Positions 25,316-33,203 of a stretch of DNA of 56,260 nucleotides are shown one piece after another. The notes below the pieces were generated by a model that was given only the letters and a program-made list of their open reading frames with translations, was not told where the DNA came from and did no database searches. Source of the stretch: Pseudomonadota bacterium (GTDB lineage Bacteria; Pseudomonadota; Gammaproteobacteria; Burkholderiales; Burkholderiaceae_C); the NCBI GenBank assembly GCA_021845965.1, contig JAJZUZ010000001.1, positions 1 to 56,260 on the forward strand, read 5' to 3'. How positions within the stretch are numbered: the first letter of the stretch is position 1; every line of letters starts with the position of its first letter. The position numbers and the translations under genes are program-made.

Positions 25316-27190
25316 ATGGCTGAAGGCGAAACCCGATCGAGCGGCCTGCTGTCCAAGGTAGCCAAGTTCGTACGCAATCCGACCAAGGATTGGTCCGAGC
25401 TGGACGATAAGGAGGGCGGACCGGACAGCGGTTACAGCCGCGAAGCGCTCAAGGAGATGATCGAGCGCAAGCGGCAAAACGACTTCGTGCGCAAGCGCGA
25501 GTTCGATCACCTGCGCAAGCTGCGCCGCCGCGAGCCGCTCACGGGCGCCGAGCAGGCGGGCCGGCCGTCTTTCTTCCAGAGCAGCATGACGTCCAACCAC
25601 GACGATCGTGCCGAGACGCTCAAGAAGATCGACGAGATCGAGGCGCAGATGTCGCGCCAGTGGTGGAAGGGCAAGCAAGGCGAGGGCGAAGCCGCCCGCG
25701 GCGGTGGCGGCTTCCCGCACTCGGCCGGGCTGCGGCCCGAGGCGGGACCGACCCAGCCGCCCGGTCCCTCGGTCGTGGGCCGCATCGCCGGTGCCTCCCA
25801 GCAGGACGAGGACAGCCACTTCGAATCGACCGAGGCGTCCTCGGTCATCCCCAGCGGTCAGTGGACCGATGCGCCGACGGCCTACACGCCCACCCAGATG
25901 GCCGAGGCTGCGCCCACGGTGCCGGGCTCGGTGGCGCCTGCCACGTCCGCGCCGGCGGCACCGCGGCCCCTCATGGGACAGTCGCCGGCAATGCCGGGCA
26001 TGGCCACGGTGGCGCCGCGGGTTCCGATGGGGGCCGGCTTCTCGACCCAGCGCCTGTATGCGGCGGTGCCGGCCGACAGCCTCACCGACCCCGATCTGGA
26101 AGAAGCCGCCATCCGTTTTGCCAATGGCGACGATGCTGGTGCCGAGGAAAGCCTGATGGCGGCGCTGCAGGGGGCCCATCTGCGGCCCGATCTGGCCGAG
26201 GCCTGGATGTCGGCGCTGTTCGACCTCTACCGCGCCACGGGCCAGCAGGCACGCTTTGACAGCGTGGCCATCGAGTTTGCCAACCGTTTTGGCCGGTCGC
26301 CGCCGGCCTGGTTCTCCACCCCCGACCAGCTGGCGCGCATGAGTGCCAGCGCCGCGCCGACACGCCAGACCCGGGCGGCCTCTGCCGGGGGTGAGCCGGA
26401 TTGGCGCAGCCCGGCCACCTTGTCGGCGGCGGCACTGGAAGAACTGCAGGCCCTGACCCGCGTGCCGGGCCCCTTGCTGCTGGACTGGAGTGCGCTGTCC
26501 AACATCGGGCTCGATGCCGTGACGCCGCTGGCGCGTCTGGTGGCCTACTGGGCTGTGACGCCCGCCACGCTGGTCTGCCGCGGCCACGCCGCTCTGGAGC
26601 GGGCGCTGCAGGTACTGACGCCCTCGGGCGACCGCACGGTGGATCCGGTGTGCTGGCAGTTGCGCATGGACGCGCTGCGCATCATGCGCCTGCAGGACGC
26701 CTTCGAGCTGGTGGCGCTGGACTACTGCGTGACCTTCGAGGTCTCGCCGCCCTCCTGGCAGGACCCGCGCTGTACCTGCGAGCTGCAGGATCTGAGTGAT
26801 CCCCATGCCCTGGAGGAGGAAGACCTGCGGTCCAACTGGGATCATCCGCACTCCACCTGGGATGATCCGCTGCAGGGCCTGACCGTGCCGGTCGGCCTGG
26901 AAGACCAGCCGCCGGCCGTGGTCGAACTCTCGGGCGAAATCCTGGGCGACGCGGGCGATGTGCTGGCGCGCCTGGAAGCCGGCATGGAGGAGTCGCATCG
27001 CCTGGTGATCTCCTGCGCACGACTGATCCGTGTGGATTTCACCGCCGCCGGCAGCATCCTGAACTGGGTGGCCGAGCAGCAGGGCAAGGGCTGTCAGGTG
27101 CAGTTCCGCGATGTCAACCGCATCGTGGCGGCCTTCTTCAACGTGATCGGCATCACCGAGCACGCACGCGTCGTCCCCCGCGCCGGCTGA
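25316..27190 (+). CDS. Large STAS-domain protein of unknown function
   Basis: A 624-residue cytoplasmic protein. Residues 1-120 are charged and helical (SREALKEMIERKRQNDFVRKREFDHLRKLRRRE). Residues ~120-245 are low-complexity Gly/Pro/Ala. A helical TPR-like stretch (~250-330: LTDPDLEEAAIRFANGDDAGAEESL... FDLYRATGQ) follows. A STAS-like part lies at ~365-480 (LSAAALEELQALTRVPGPLLLDWSALSNIGLDAV), and a second STAS domain closes the protein (PAVVELSGEIL... RVDFTAAGSILNWVAEQQGKG). STAS domains usually act as phospho-switch partners. It lies between dksA and hslV and may be cotranscribed with dksA (50-base gap). I know no function for it. Confidence 0.75.
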   Translation: MAEGETRSSGLLSKVAKFVRNPTKDWSELDDKEGGPDSGYSREALKEMIERKRQNDFVRKREFDHLRKLRRREPLTGAEQAGRPSFFQSSMTSNHDDRAETLKKIDEIEAQMSRQWWKGKQGEGEAARGGGGFPHSAGLRPEAGPTQPPGPSVVGRIAGASQQDEDSHFESTEASSVIPSGQWTDAPTAYTPTQMAEAAPTVPGSVAPATSAPAAPRPLMGQSPAMPGMATVAPRVPMGAGFSTQRLYAAVPADSLTDPDLEEAAIRFANGDDAGAEESLMAALQGAHLRPDLAEAWMSALFDLYRATGQQARFDSVAIEFANRFGRSPPAWFSTPDQLARMSASAAPTRQTRAASAGGEPDWRSPATLSAAALEELQALTRVPGPLLLDWSALSNIGLDAVTPLARLVAYWAVTPATLVCRGHAALERALQVLTPSGDRTVDPVCWQLRMDALRIMRLQDAFELVALDYCVTFEVSPPSWQDPRCTCELQDLSDPHALEEEDLRSNWDHPHSTWDDPLQGLTVPVGLEDQPPAVVELSGEILGDAGDVLARLEAGMEESHRLVISCARLIRVDFTAAGSILNWVAEQQGKGCQVQFRDVNRIVAAFFNVIGITEHARVVPRAG

Positions 27191-27382
27191 GGGGTTGCCC
27201 CCTCGACGCCCGTTCACTGCGGGTCGCTCGCACGGCGACGGCGCCCCAGGCTCGCTCTCTTCGGCCTGTCCAAGCCTGCGCCGGCAGGTTGGGAACCGCA
27301 GGCCTCGGGCCCCTCAGGCGGACACCCGGTGGCCCGGCCAGGGAAATGGGTGAGCTGACCGGGCCGGCGCTGGCGAATGCCG
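27191..27382 (+). other. Intergenic region before hslV
   Basis: About 190 GC-rich bases with several small inverted repeats (for example CCTGC and GCAGG around 27277-27290). No gene is supported and no clear heat-shock promoter consensus was found, although hslVU is a heat-shock operon in E. coli. Confidence 0.4.
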
Positions 27383-27388
27383 GACAAT
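27383..27388 (+). promoter_or_regulatory. Putative -10 element (GACAAT) of hslVU
   Basis: GACAAT ends six bases before the hslV ATG at 27395, with no Shine-Dalgarno. The layout is identical to that of pyrC and rlmI. Confidence 0.4.
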
Positions 27389-27394
27389 ATGGCC

Positions 27395-27943
27395 ATGGAA
27401 CAGTTTCACGGCACCACCATCATCAGCGTGCGGCGCCAGACGCCGGCCGGCCTGCAGGTGGCCATCGGCGGCGATGGCCAGGTCACCTTGGGCAATATCG
27501 TCGTCAAGGGCACCGCGCGCAAGGTGCGCAAGCTCTACCACGGCAAGGTGCTGGCCGGCTTTGCCGGCGCCACGGCCGACGCCTTCACGCTCTTCGAGCG
27601 CTTCGAGGCCAAGCTGGAAAAACACCAGGGGCACCTGCAACGCGCCGCCATCGAGCTCACGCGTGACTGGCGCACCGACCGCGTGCTGCGCCGGCTGGAG
27701 GCCATGCTGGCCGTGGCCGACCGCGAGTGCTCGCTCATCATCAGCGGCAACGGCGACGTGCTGGAGCCGGAGCATGGCATCGTGGCCATCGGCTCGGGCG
27801 GTGCCTATGCGCAGTCGGCGGCCATCGCGCTGCTCAAGCACACGCAACTGGACGCGGTGGATATCGTCAAGCAGTCGCTCGAGATCGCCGGCGAGCTCTG
27901 CATCTACACCAACCTCAATCACACGATCGAGGTGCTGGAATGA
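27395..27943 (+). CDS. hslV: ATP-dependent protease peptidase subunit HslV
   Basis: Proteasome-like threonine protease of the HslUV (ClpYQ) complex, forming a double hexamer capped by HslU. The 182-residue protein contains the N-terminal nucleophile region [44 protein letters not shown] is the family core. The catalytic threonine should be Thr7, preceded by a short MEQFHG leader that must be removed; E. coli HslV needs only Met removal. ATG 27395 is chosen because the family in this order begins MEQ; two in-frame ATGs upstream are less likely. Its stop overlaps the hslU start (ATGA). Confidence 0.95.
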   Translation: MEQFHGTTIISVRRQTPAGLQVAIGGDGQVTLGNIVVKGTARKVRKLYHGKVLAGFAGATADAFTLFERFEAKLEKHQGHLQRAAIELTRDWRTDRVLRRLEAMLAVADRECSLIISGNGDVLEPEHGIVAIGSGGAYAQSAAIALLKHTQLDAVDIVKQSLEIAGELCIYTNLNHTIEVLE

Positions 27944-29286
27944 GCAGCATGACCCCGCAGGAGATCGTCTCCGAACTCGACCGCCACATCGTCGGCCAGG
28001 CGCAGGCCAAGCGCGCCGTGGCCATCGCGCTGCGCAACCGCTGGCGCCGCCAGCAGGTGGATGCCGCGCTGCGGCCCGAGATCACGCCCAAGAACATCCT
28101 GATGATCGGCCCCACCGGCGTCGGCAAGACCGAGATCGCGCGCCGGCTCGCCCGGCTGGCCGATGCGCCGTTCGTGAAGGTGGAAGCCACCAAGTTCACC
28201 GAGGTCGGCTATGTGGGCAAGGACGTGGACTCCATCATCCGCGACTTGATGGAAGTGGCCGTCAAGCAGACGCGCGAGGTCGAGATGAAGAAGGTGCGCA
28301 CGCGCGCCGAAGATGCGGCGGAGGAGCGCATCCTGGACATCCTGATTCCGCCGCCGCGCTCCGACTTTGGGGCGCCGGAGCCGGCCGAGGGCAGCGGCAG
28401 CAAGGACAGCACGGCGCGCCAGGTCTTCCGCAAGAAGCTGCGCGAGGGCCAGCTCGACGAGCGCGAGATCGAGCTCGACGTGGCCGAGCCGCGTCCGCAA
28501 CTGGAGATCATGGGCCCGGCGGGCATGGAGGACATGGCCGAGCAGCTGCGCGGCATGTTCGGCCAGCTGGGGGCCGGCAAACGCAAGCTGCGCAAGCTGA
28601 AGATCGCCGAGGCGATGAAAATGCTGGTGGATGAAGAGGCGGCCAAACTGGTCAACGAGGACGAGATCCGCACCCAGGCGCTGCACAACGCCGAGCAGAA
28701 CGGCATCGTCTTCATCGACGAGATCGACAAGGTCACCTCGCGCAGCGACGGTGGCAATACGGCCGAGGTCTCGCGCCAGGGGGTGCAGCGCGATCTGCTG
28801 CCGCTGGTGGAGGGCACGTCGGTCTCCACCAAGTACGGCGTCATCAAGACCGACCACATCCTTTTCATCGCCTCCGGCGCCTTCCACCTGAGCAAGCCCA
28901 GCGACCTGATTCCCGAACTGCAGGGGCGCTTCCCGATCCGGGTGGAACTGGCTTCGCTTTCCGTGCAGGACTTCGAGGCCATCCTGACGCAGACCCATGC
29001 CTCGCTGGTGAAGCAGTACCAGGCGCTGCTGGCGACGGAAGGCGTGCAACTGGAGTTCACCCCCGAGGGCATCACGCGGCTGGCGCAGATCGCCTTTGAC
29101 GTCAACGAGCGTACCGAGAACATTGGTGCGCGCCGCCTGGCCACGGTGATGGAGCGCCTGCTGGACGAGGTCAGCTTCAATGCCACGCGCCTGGGCGCCC
29201 AGACGGTGCGTATCGATGCTGCCTATGTGGACGCGCGCCTGGCGGACCTCAGCCGCAACGAGGACCTTTCGCGCTACATCCTCTGA
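27940..29286 (+). CDS. hslU: ATPase subunit HslU
   Basis: AAA+ unfoldase that feeds substrates to HslV. The 448-residue protein has Walker [10 protein letters not shown], the pore loop GYVGKDVDS, an intermediate (I) domain at about 110-240 with [15 protein letters not shown], Walker [11 protein letters not shown], sensor 1 around LFIASGAFH, and the arginine-finger/sensor 2 part [16 protein letters not shown]. The C-terminus LSRYIL is the HslV-docking tail. Length agrees with E. coli (443). It overlaps hslV by four bases and is the last gene of the unit. Confidence 0.97.
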   Translation: MSSMTPQEIVSELDRHIVGQAQAKRAVAIALRNRWRRQQVDAALRPEITPKNILMIGPTGVGKTEIARRLARLADAPFVKVEATKFTEVGYVGKDVDSIIRDLMEVAVKQTREVEMKKVRTRAEDAAEERILDILIPPPRSDFGAPEPAEGSGSKDSTARQVFRKKLREGQLDEREIELDVAEPRPQLEIMGPAGMEDMAEQLRGMFGQLGAGKRKLRKLKIAEAMKMLVDEEAAKLVNEDEIRTQALHNAEQNGIVFIDEIDKVTSRSDGGNTAEVSRQGVQRDLLPLVEGTSVSTKYGVIKTDHILFIASGAFHLSKPSDLIPELQGRFPIRVELASLSVQDFEAILTQTHASLVKQYQALLATEGVQLEFTPEGITRLAQIAFDVNERTENIGARRLATVMERLLDEVSFNATRLGAQTVRIDAAYVDARLADLSRNEDLSRYIL

Positions 29287-29509
29287 GGCTGGCGCGCGGG
29301 CGCCGTTGCTGGGCCGGAATGAAGTCCGAGGCACCCTGCGTGGCTTTTTTGCTCGCGCCCCGGCGCCTTGGCGGCGCCTCGCTCTGCTTCATGCATCACA
29401 TTCATATCGGTTTCTAAGTCCTTCATTTAGAACACTTTTTTCCGCGTCGATCAATGCAAAAGTGCTTCTAAGTCCTTGATTTCATTGAAAAATTTCCCGT
29501 GCGCGCCTC
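29287..29509 (+). other. Gap between hslU and the mraZ promoter
   Basis: No gene is seen. The first 100 bases are GC-rich, with a GGCGCC-TTGGC-GGCGCC hairpin. The rest is unusually AT-rich for this genome and contains a 17-base direct repeat (listed separately). Confidence 0.5.
29412..29482 (+). repeat. Direct repeat upstream of mraZ
   Basis: TTCTAAGTCCTTCATTT at 29412-29428 recurs with one mismatch at 29466-29482 (54-base period). The copies lie 137-207 bases before mraZ in an AT-rich stretch and may be regulatory. Confidence 0.55.
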
Positions 29510-29537
29510 TTGTTCTCGGTTGATTTGCTGCTAAAGT
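29510..29537 (+). promoter_or_regulatory. Candidate mraZ (dcw cluster) promoter
   Basis: TTGTTC at 29510-29515 and TAAAGT at 29532-29537 with a 16-base spacer. The -10 overlaps the first MraZ box, which would fit autorepression. Confidence 0.35.
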
Positions 29538-29568
29538 GCAAAAAAGTGGAATTAAGTGGTGAAAAGTG
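29533..29568 (+). promoter_or_regulatory. MraZ operator: four boxes with exact 10-bp period
   Basis: AAAGTG, AAAGTG, TAAGTG and AAAGTG begin at 29533, 29543, 29553 and 29563. MraZ autorepresses by binding tandem ~10-bp-spaced repeats upstream of its own gene in other bacteria; the array here has that geometry and ends 50 bases before the mraZ start. Confidence 0.75.
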
Positions 29569-29618
29569 CCTTCGCGCTTTTCACCCTCCGGTGCTGGTGT
29601 TGAAAAGGGGTTGTGCGC

Positions 29619-30047
29619 GTGTTTCAAGGGGCTTCGTCGCTGAGTCTGGATGCCAAGGGGCGGCTGTCGGTGCCGACCCGGCATCGTGACGTGCTCAGCG
29701 CCACCGCGGCCGGCCAGCTCACCATCACCAAGCACCCGCACGGCTGCCTGATGGTCTTCCCGCGCCCCGAGTGGGAGAAGTTTCGCGAGCGCATCGCGGC
29801 GCTGCCGATGGCAGCGCAGTGGTGGAAGCGCATCTTCCTCGGCAATGCCATGGACGTGGAGATGGATGCCACCGGGCGCGTGCTGATCTCGCCCGAGCTG
29901 CGCGCCGCCGCCAACATCAGCAAGGACACCATGCTGCTGGGCATGGGCAACCACTTCGAGCTCTGGGACAAGGCCATCTACGACGCGCAGGAGGCGCAGG
30001 CCATGCAGGGCGAGATGCCCGACGTCTTCAAGGACTTCTCCTTTTGA
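29619..30047 (+). CDS. mraZ: Transcriptional regulator MraZ
   Basis: First gene of the dcw cluster; a ring-forming DNA-binding protein that represses the cluster. The 142-residue product has two AbrB-like repeats, each with the DXXXR signature: [11 protein letters not shown] and [14 protein letters not shown]. The start is GTG 29619 ([11 protein letters not shown]), which matches the family and has AAGGGG eight bases upstream. A GTG two codons earlier is too close to that site. Its stop is followed nine bases later by rsmH. A matching operator array lies just upstream. Confidence 0.95.
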   Translation: MFQGASSLSLDAKGRLSVPTRHRDVLSATAAGQLTITKHPHGCLMVFPRPEWEKFRERIAALPMAAQWWKRIFLGNAMDVEMDATGRVLISPELRAAANISKDTMLLGMGNHFELWDKAIYDAQEAQAMQGEMPDVFKDFSF

Positions 30048-30056
30048 AGGAAGACG

Positions 30057-31007
30057 GTGGAAAACGCCCCATGGACACACACCACCGTCTTGTTGAACGA
30101 AGCGATCGAAGCCTTGCTCAACAAGCCGCAGGATCTGCCGGATGTGCCCGATGCGGACCCGGCCGATGGCGCCTATGTGGACGCCACCTTCGGCCGCGGC
30201 GGCCATTCGCGCCTGCTGCTCTCCAGGCTGTCGCCGCGCGGGCGGCTCACCGCCTTCGACAAGGATCCGGCGGCGATTGCCGAGGCGAACACCATTACCG
30301 ATCCGCGCTTTGCCATCCGGCACCAGGGCTTCCGGCACCTGCACGAACTGCCGCCCGCCAGTGCGGCCGGCGTCCTGATGGACCTGGGCGTGAGCTCGCC
30401 CCAGATCGACGACCCGACCCGCGGTTTCAGCTTCCGTTTCGACGGCCCGCTGGATATGCGCATGGACACCACGCGGGGCCAGAGCGTGGCGCAATGGCTG
30501 GCGACAGCCGAAACCCGAGAGATCGCGGAGGTGATACGTGACTACGGTGAAGAACGGTTTGCTGGCCCGATTGCAAAGGCGATTGTCGCGCGCCGACAGG
30601 AACGGGGCCCAGTTTCAACCACCGGCGAACTGGCCCAGCTCGTGGCTGACGCGGTCAAAACCCGCGAGCCGGGCCAGAACCCTGCAACGCGCACATTTCA
30701 GGCTCTTCGGATTTTCATCAACGCCGAGCTTGAGGAGCTGCAAGAAGCGCTAGCGGCAAGTCTGGATGTACTTCAACCCGGAGGACGGCTGGTCGTGATC
30801 AGTTTCCACTCGCTGGAAGACCGCATCGTCAAGCAGTTCATCGCGCAGCATGCCCGCGAGGTGTACGACCGCCGGGCGCCGTTTGCACCGCCGAAACCCA
30901 TGAAGCTGCGCGCGCTCGACCGCATCAAGCCCTCCGCGGCCGAGGTGGCGGCCAACCCGCGGGCGCGCAGCGCCATCATGCGCGTGGCCGTGAGGACAGC
31001 CGCATGA
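30057..31007 (+). CDS. rsmH: 16S rRNA (cytosine1402-N4)-methyltransferase RsmH
   Basis: SAM-dependent methyltransferase (MraW) that modifies C1402 in the ribosomal P site. The 316-residue protein shows [14 protein letters not shown], the SAM motif [56 protein letters not shown], and the C-terminal HSLEDRIVK and [12 protein letters not shown]. The start is GTG 30057 with AAGGA five bases before; an ATG five codons later would remove conserved residues. Its stop overlaps the ATG of an unexpected 43-codon ORF rather than ftsL. Confidence 0.97.
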   Translation: MENAPWTHTTVLLNEAIEALLNKPQDLPDVPDADPADGAYVDATFGRGGHSRLLLSRLSPRGRLTAFDKDPAAIAEANTITDPRFAIRHQGFRHLHELPPASAAGVLMDLGVSSPQIDDPTRGFSFRFDGPLDMRMDTTRGQSVAQWLATAETREIAEVIRDYGEERFAGPIAKAIVARRQERGPVSTTGELAQLVADAVKTREPGQNPATRTFQALRIFINAELEELQEALAASLDVLQPGGRLVVISFHSLEDRIVKQFIAQHAREVYDRRAPFAPPKPMKLRALDRIKPSAAEVAANPRARSAIMRVAVRTAA

Positions 31008-31135
31008 GCCGCGAAATCTCCAAGCGCTGCATCGCAGGTGGTTTCACCGCCGGGCCGTCCCAAGGTGAAACGCGGCTCCCACGGGGGGCAGGGCGTCACA
31101 CGCAGTGGGCAACCGTGGGGGCCGCATTCTCATGA
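31004..31135 (+). CDS. 43-codon ORF bridging rsmH and ftsL
   Basis: An open frame starting with ATG that overlaps the rsmH stop (ATGA at 31004-31007) and ending with a TGA that overlaps the ftsL ATG (ATGA at 31132-31135). GAGG lies eight bases before its start. The product ([17 protein letters not shown]...) is basic, glycine-rich and unlike any family I know. The DNA contains two inverted repeats, so it may be an inserted palindromic element kept in frame to pass ribosomes to ftsL. Whether the peptide matters is unknown; translation as a relay is the more likely role. Confidence 0.4.
   Translation: MSREISKRCIAGGFTAGPSQGETRLPRGAGRHTQWATVGAAFS
31041..31123 (+). repeat. Two inverted repeats between rsmH and ftsL
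   Basis: GTTTCACC at 31041-31048 pairs perfectly with GGTGAAAC at 31064-31071. Immediately after, GGCTCCCACGG at 31074-31084 pairs with CCGTGGGGGCC at 31113-31123 (10 of 11). The second hairpin ends eight bases before the ftsL ATG. Confidence 0.7.
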
Positions 31136-31461
31136 CGCGGGTCAACCTGGTCCTGCTGCTGGCCGTACTGGCCAGTGCCCTGTACCTCGTCAATGTGCAG
31201 TACGAGTCGCGCCGGCTCGTGACCGAACTGGAGCGCACCGCGCTGGAGGCGCGCCGCATCGAAGTCGAGCGCGAACAGCTGGAGCTGGAAAAGCGCGAGC
31301 AGGCCACGGTGCAGCGTGTCGAAAAGCTGGCCAAGGACAAGCTGGACATGCGTGTGGCCACGCCCGCGATCACCGACTATGTGAGCTACCAGCCCTACAG
31401 CGGCAGTGTGCGGCCCGGCGCGGTCGTGCAGCCGCAGGTATCCGGAGGGCGACTGCAATGA
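31132..31461 (+). CDS. ftsL: Cell division protein FtsL
   Basis: Small bitopic divisome protein that, with FtsB and FtsQ, forms the activation hub for FtsWI. The 109-residue product has a short cytoplasmic start, one membrane segment (about residues 3-22, VNLVLLLAVLASALYLVNVQ), and a periplasmic leucine-zipper-like coiled coil (~25-75, rich in E, L and R). Start ATG 31132 follows the family pattern MTRxNLVLLLAV; a GTG nine codons upstream is possible. The stop overlaps ftsI by four bases. Confidence 0.93.
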   Translation: MTRVNLVLLLAVLASALYLVNVQYESRRLVTELERTALEARRIEVEREQLELEKREQATVQRVEKLAKDKLDMRVATPAITDYVSYQPYSGSVRPGAVVQPQVSGGRLQ

Positions 31462-33203
31462 GCAGCCGCAGCATCCAGTACACCTCCAGTCCGCTGCTGG
31501 CCAGCCGCACGCCGGTATGGCGCAGCAAATTCGTGGTGGCCATGCTGGCGCTGAGCTTTGTGGTGCTGGCCGGGCGGGCGGCCTACATCCAGGTCATCTC
31601 CAACGACTTCTTCCAGAAGCAGGGCCAGGTGCGCTTTGCCCGTACGCTGGAGATGCCGGCCAACCGCGGCCGCATCCTGGACCGCAACGGCCAGATCCTG
31701 GCCACCAGCGTGCTGGCACCCAGCATCTGGGCGATTCCCGAGGACGTGGAGGGCGATCCGAAGCAGTTGCAGCGCCTGGCGCGCCTGCTGGACATGCCGC
31801 TGTCCGAACTCAAGCGCAAGCTGGATGACGAGGACAAGACCTTCGTCTGGCTCAAGCGCCAGGTCGACGAGCCGGTGGCCCGGCAGATTGCGGCGTTGAA
31901 CATCAAGGGCATCTACCAGCGCAAGGAGTACAAGCGCCAGTATCCCGAGGGTGAGGTCGCCGCGCACCTGGTCGGCTTCACCAGCATCGAGGACCACGGC
32001 CAGGAGGGTGTGGAGCTGGCCTTCAACCAGACGCTGGCCGGCAAGCCCGGCTCGCGCCGCGTCATCAAGGACCGCCTGGGCAATGTGGTCGAGGTGGTGG
32101 GTGAGACCGTGCCGCCGGTGGAGGGGCGCGACGTGCAGCTGTCCATCGACAGCAAGATCCAGTTCTATGCCTACCAGCGCCTCAAGCAGGCGGTGCGCGA
32201 CAACCAGGCCAAGGCCGGCAGCGTCGTGGTGCTGGACGCCCAGACCGGCGAGCTGCTGGCCCTGGCCAACTACCCCAGCTACGTCCCGGGCAAGCGCCAG
32301 AGCTTCAAGGATGCGCCGATGCGCAACCGCGCGCTGACCGATTCCTTCGAGCCGGGCTCCACCGTCAAACCCTTCGTCGCCGCGCTGGCGCTGGAAAAAG
32401 GGGTGGCCACGCCGGGCACCACGCTGCAGATCAGCCCCAACGGGCGCTTCAGCCTGGGCGGCGCCACCATCACCGATACGCATACCTACGCCATGTTGAC
32501 CGTGAGCGAGGTGATCCAGAAGTCCAGCAACATCGGTATTACCAAGCTGGCCATGCAGATGCCGGCCCAGGATCTGTGGGAGATGTACAGCCAGGTGGGC
32601 TTCGGCCAGCGGCCGCAACTGCCGTTCCCCGGTGCCGTCAGCGGTCGCCTGCGGCCGTGGAAGACGTGGCGGCCCATCGAGCACGCCACCATGAGCTACG
32701 GCTATGGCCTGTCGGCCAGCCTGGTGCAGCTGGCGCATGCCTACACCGTGTTCGCGCACGACGGCGAGCTGCTGCCCATCACACTGGAAAAGGCGCAGGG
32801 CCCGGTCACCGGCGTGCGATTGATCCAGGCCAAGAACGCCCGTGCGATCCGTCGCATGTTGCAGATGGCCACCGGTCCCGGCGGCACCGCCCCCAAGGCG
32901 CAGACCGTGGGTTATTCGGTGGGCGGCAAGACCGGCACCGCGCGCAAGCAGGAAGGGCGCGGCTACGCCGACAAGAAGTACCGCGGCTTCTTTGTCGGCA
33001 TGGCGCCCATCGAGCAGCCGCGCGTCATCGTGGCGGTCATGATCGACGAGCCCGATGCCGGCAAGTTCTACGGCGGTGACGTGGCGGCCCCGGTCTTCAG
33101 CGAGACCGTGCAGCAGACCTTGCACCTGATGGGCGTGCAGCCGGACATCGAGGTCAAGCCGCAGATCGTGGCCCGTGTCGAAGGACAGGAGGCACCGCTG
33201 TGA
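31458..33203 (+). CDS. ftsI: Peptidoglycan transpeptidase FtsI (PBP3)
   Basis: Septal class B penicillin-binding protein that cross-links peptidoglycan with FtsW. The 581-residue protein has an N-terminal membrane anchor (~23-45), a PBP dimerisation/pedestal domain (RGRILDRNGQILATS), and the transpeptidase domain with the three motifs: SxxK as Ser301-Thr-Val-Lys304, SxN as Ser356-Ser-Asn358, and KTG at 491-493. Length matches E. coli FtsI (588). Start and stop both form four-base overlaps with ftsL and murE. Confidence 0.97.
   Translation: MSSRSIQYTSSPLLASRTPVWRSKFVVAMLALSFVVLAGRAAYIQVISNDFFQKQGQVRFARTLEMPANRGRILDRNGQILATSVLAPSIWAIPEDVEGDPKQLQRLARLLDMPLSELKRKLDDEDKTFVWLKRQVDEPVARQIAALNIKGIYQRKEYKRQYPEGEVAAHLVGFTSIEDHGQEGVELAFNQTLAGKPGSRRVIKDRLGNVVEVVGETVPPVEGRDVQLSIDSKIQFYAYQRLKQAVRDNQAKAGSVVVLDAQTGELLALANYPSYVPGKRQSFKDAPMRNRALTDSFEPGSTVKPFVAALALEKGVATPGTTLQISPNGRFSLGGATITDTHTYAMLTVSEVIQKSSNIGITKLAMQMPAQDLWEMYSQVGFGQRPQLPFPGAVSGRLRPWKTWRPIEHATMSYGYGLSASLVQLAHAYTVFAHDGELLPITLEKAQGPVTGVRLIQAKNARAIRRMLQMATGPGGTAPKAQTVGYSVGGKTGTARKQEGRGYADKKYRGFFVGMAPIEQPRVIVAVMIDEPDAGKFYGGDVAAPVFSETVQQTLHLMGVQPDIEVKPQIVARVEGQEAPL

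Noticed and set aside
25301-27217. 638-codon reverse-strand frame opposite the STAS-domain gene
   Set aside because: Codon pattern and domain content support the forward strand; the reverse product is low-complexity Arg/Gly/His.
29330-29380. Possible terminator after hslU (GGCGCC hairpin and nearby T-run)
   Set aside because: The T-run (29345-29351) lies before the GGCGCC hairpin rather than after it, so the order does not fit a Rho-independent terminator.
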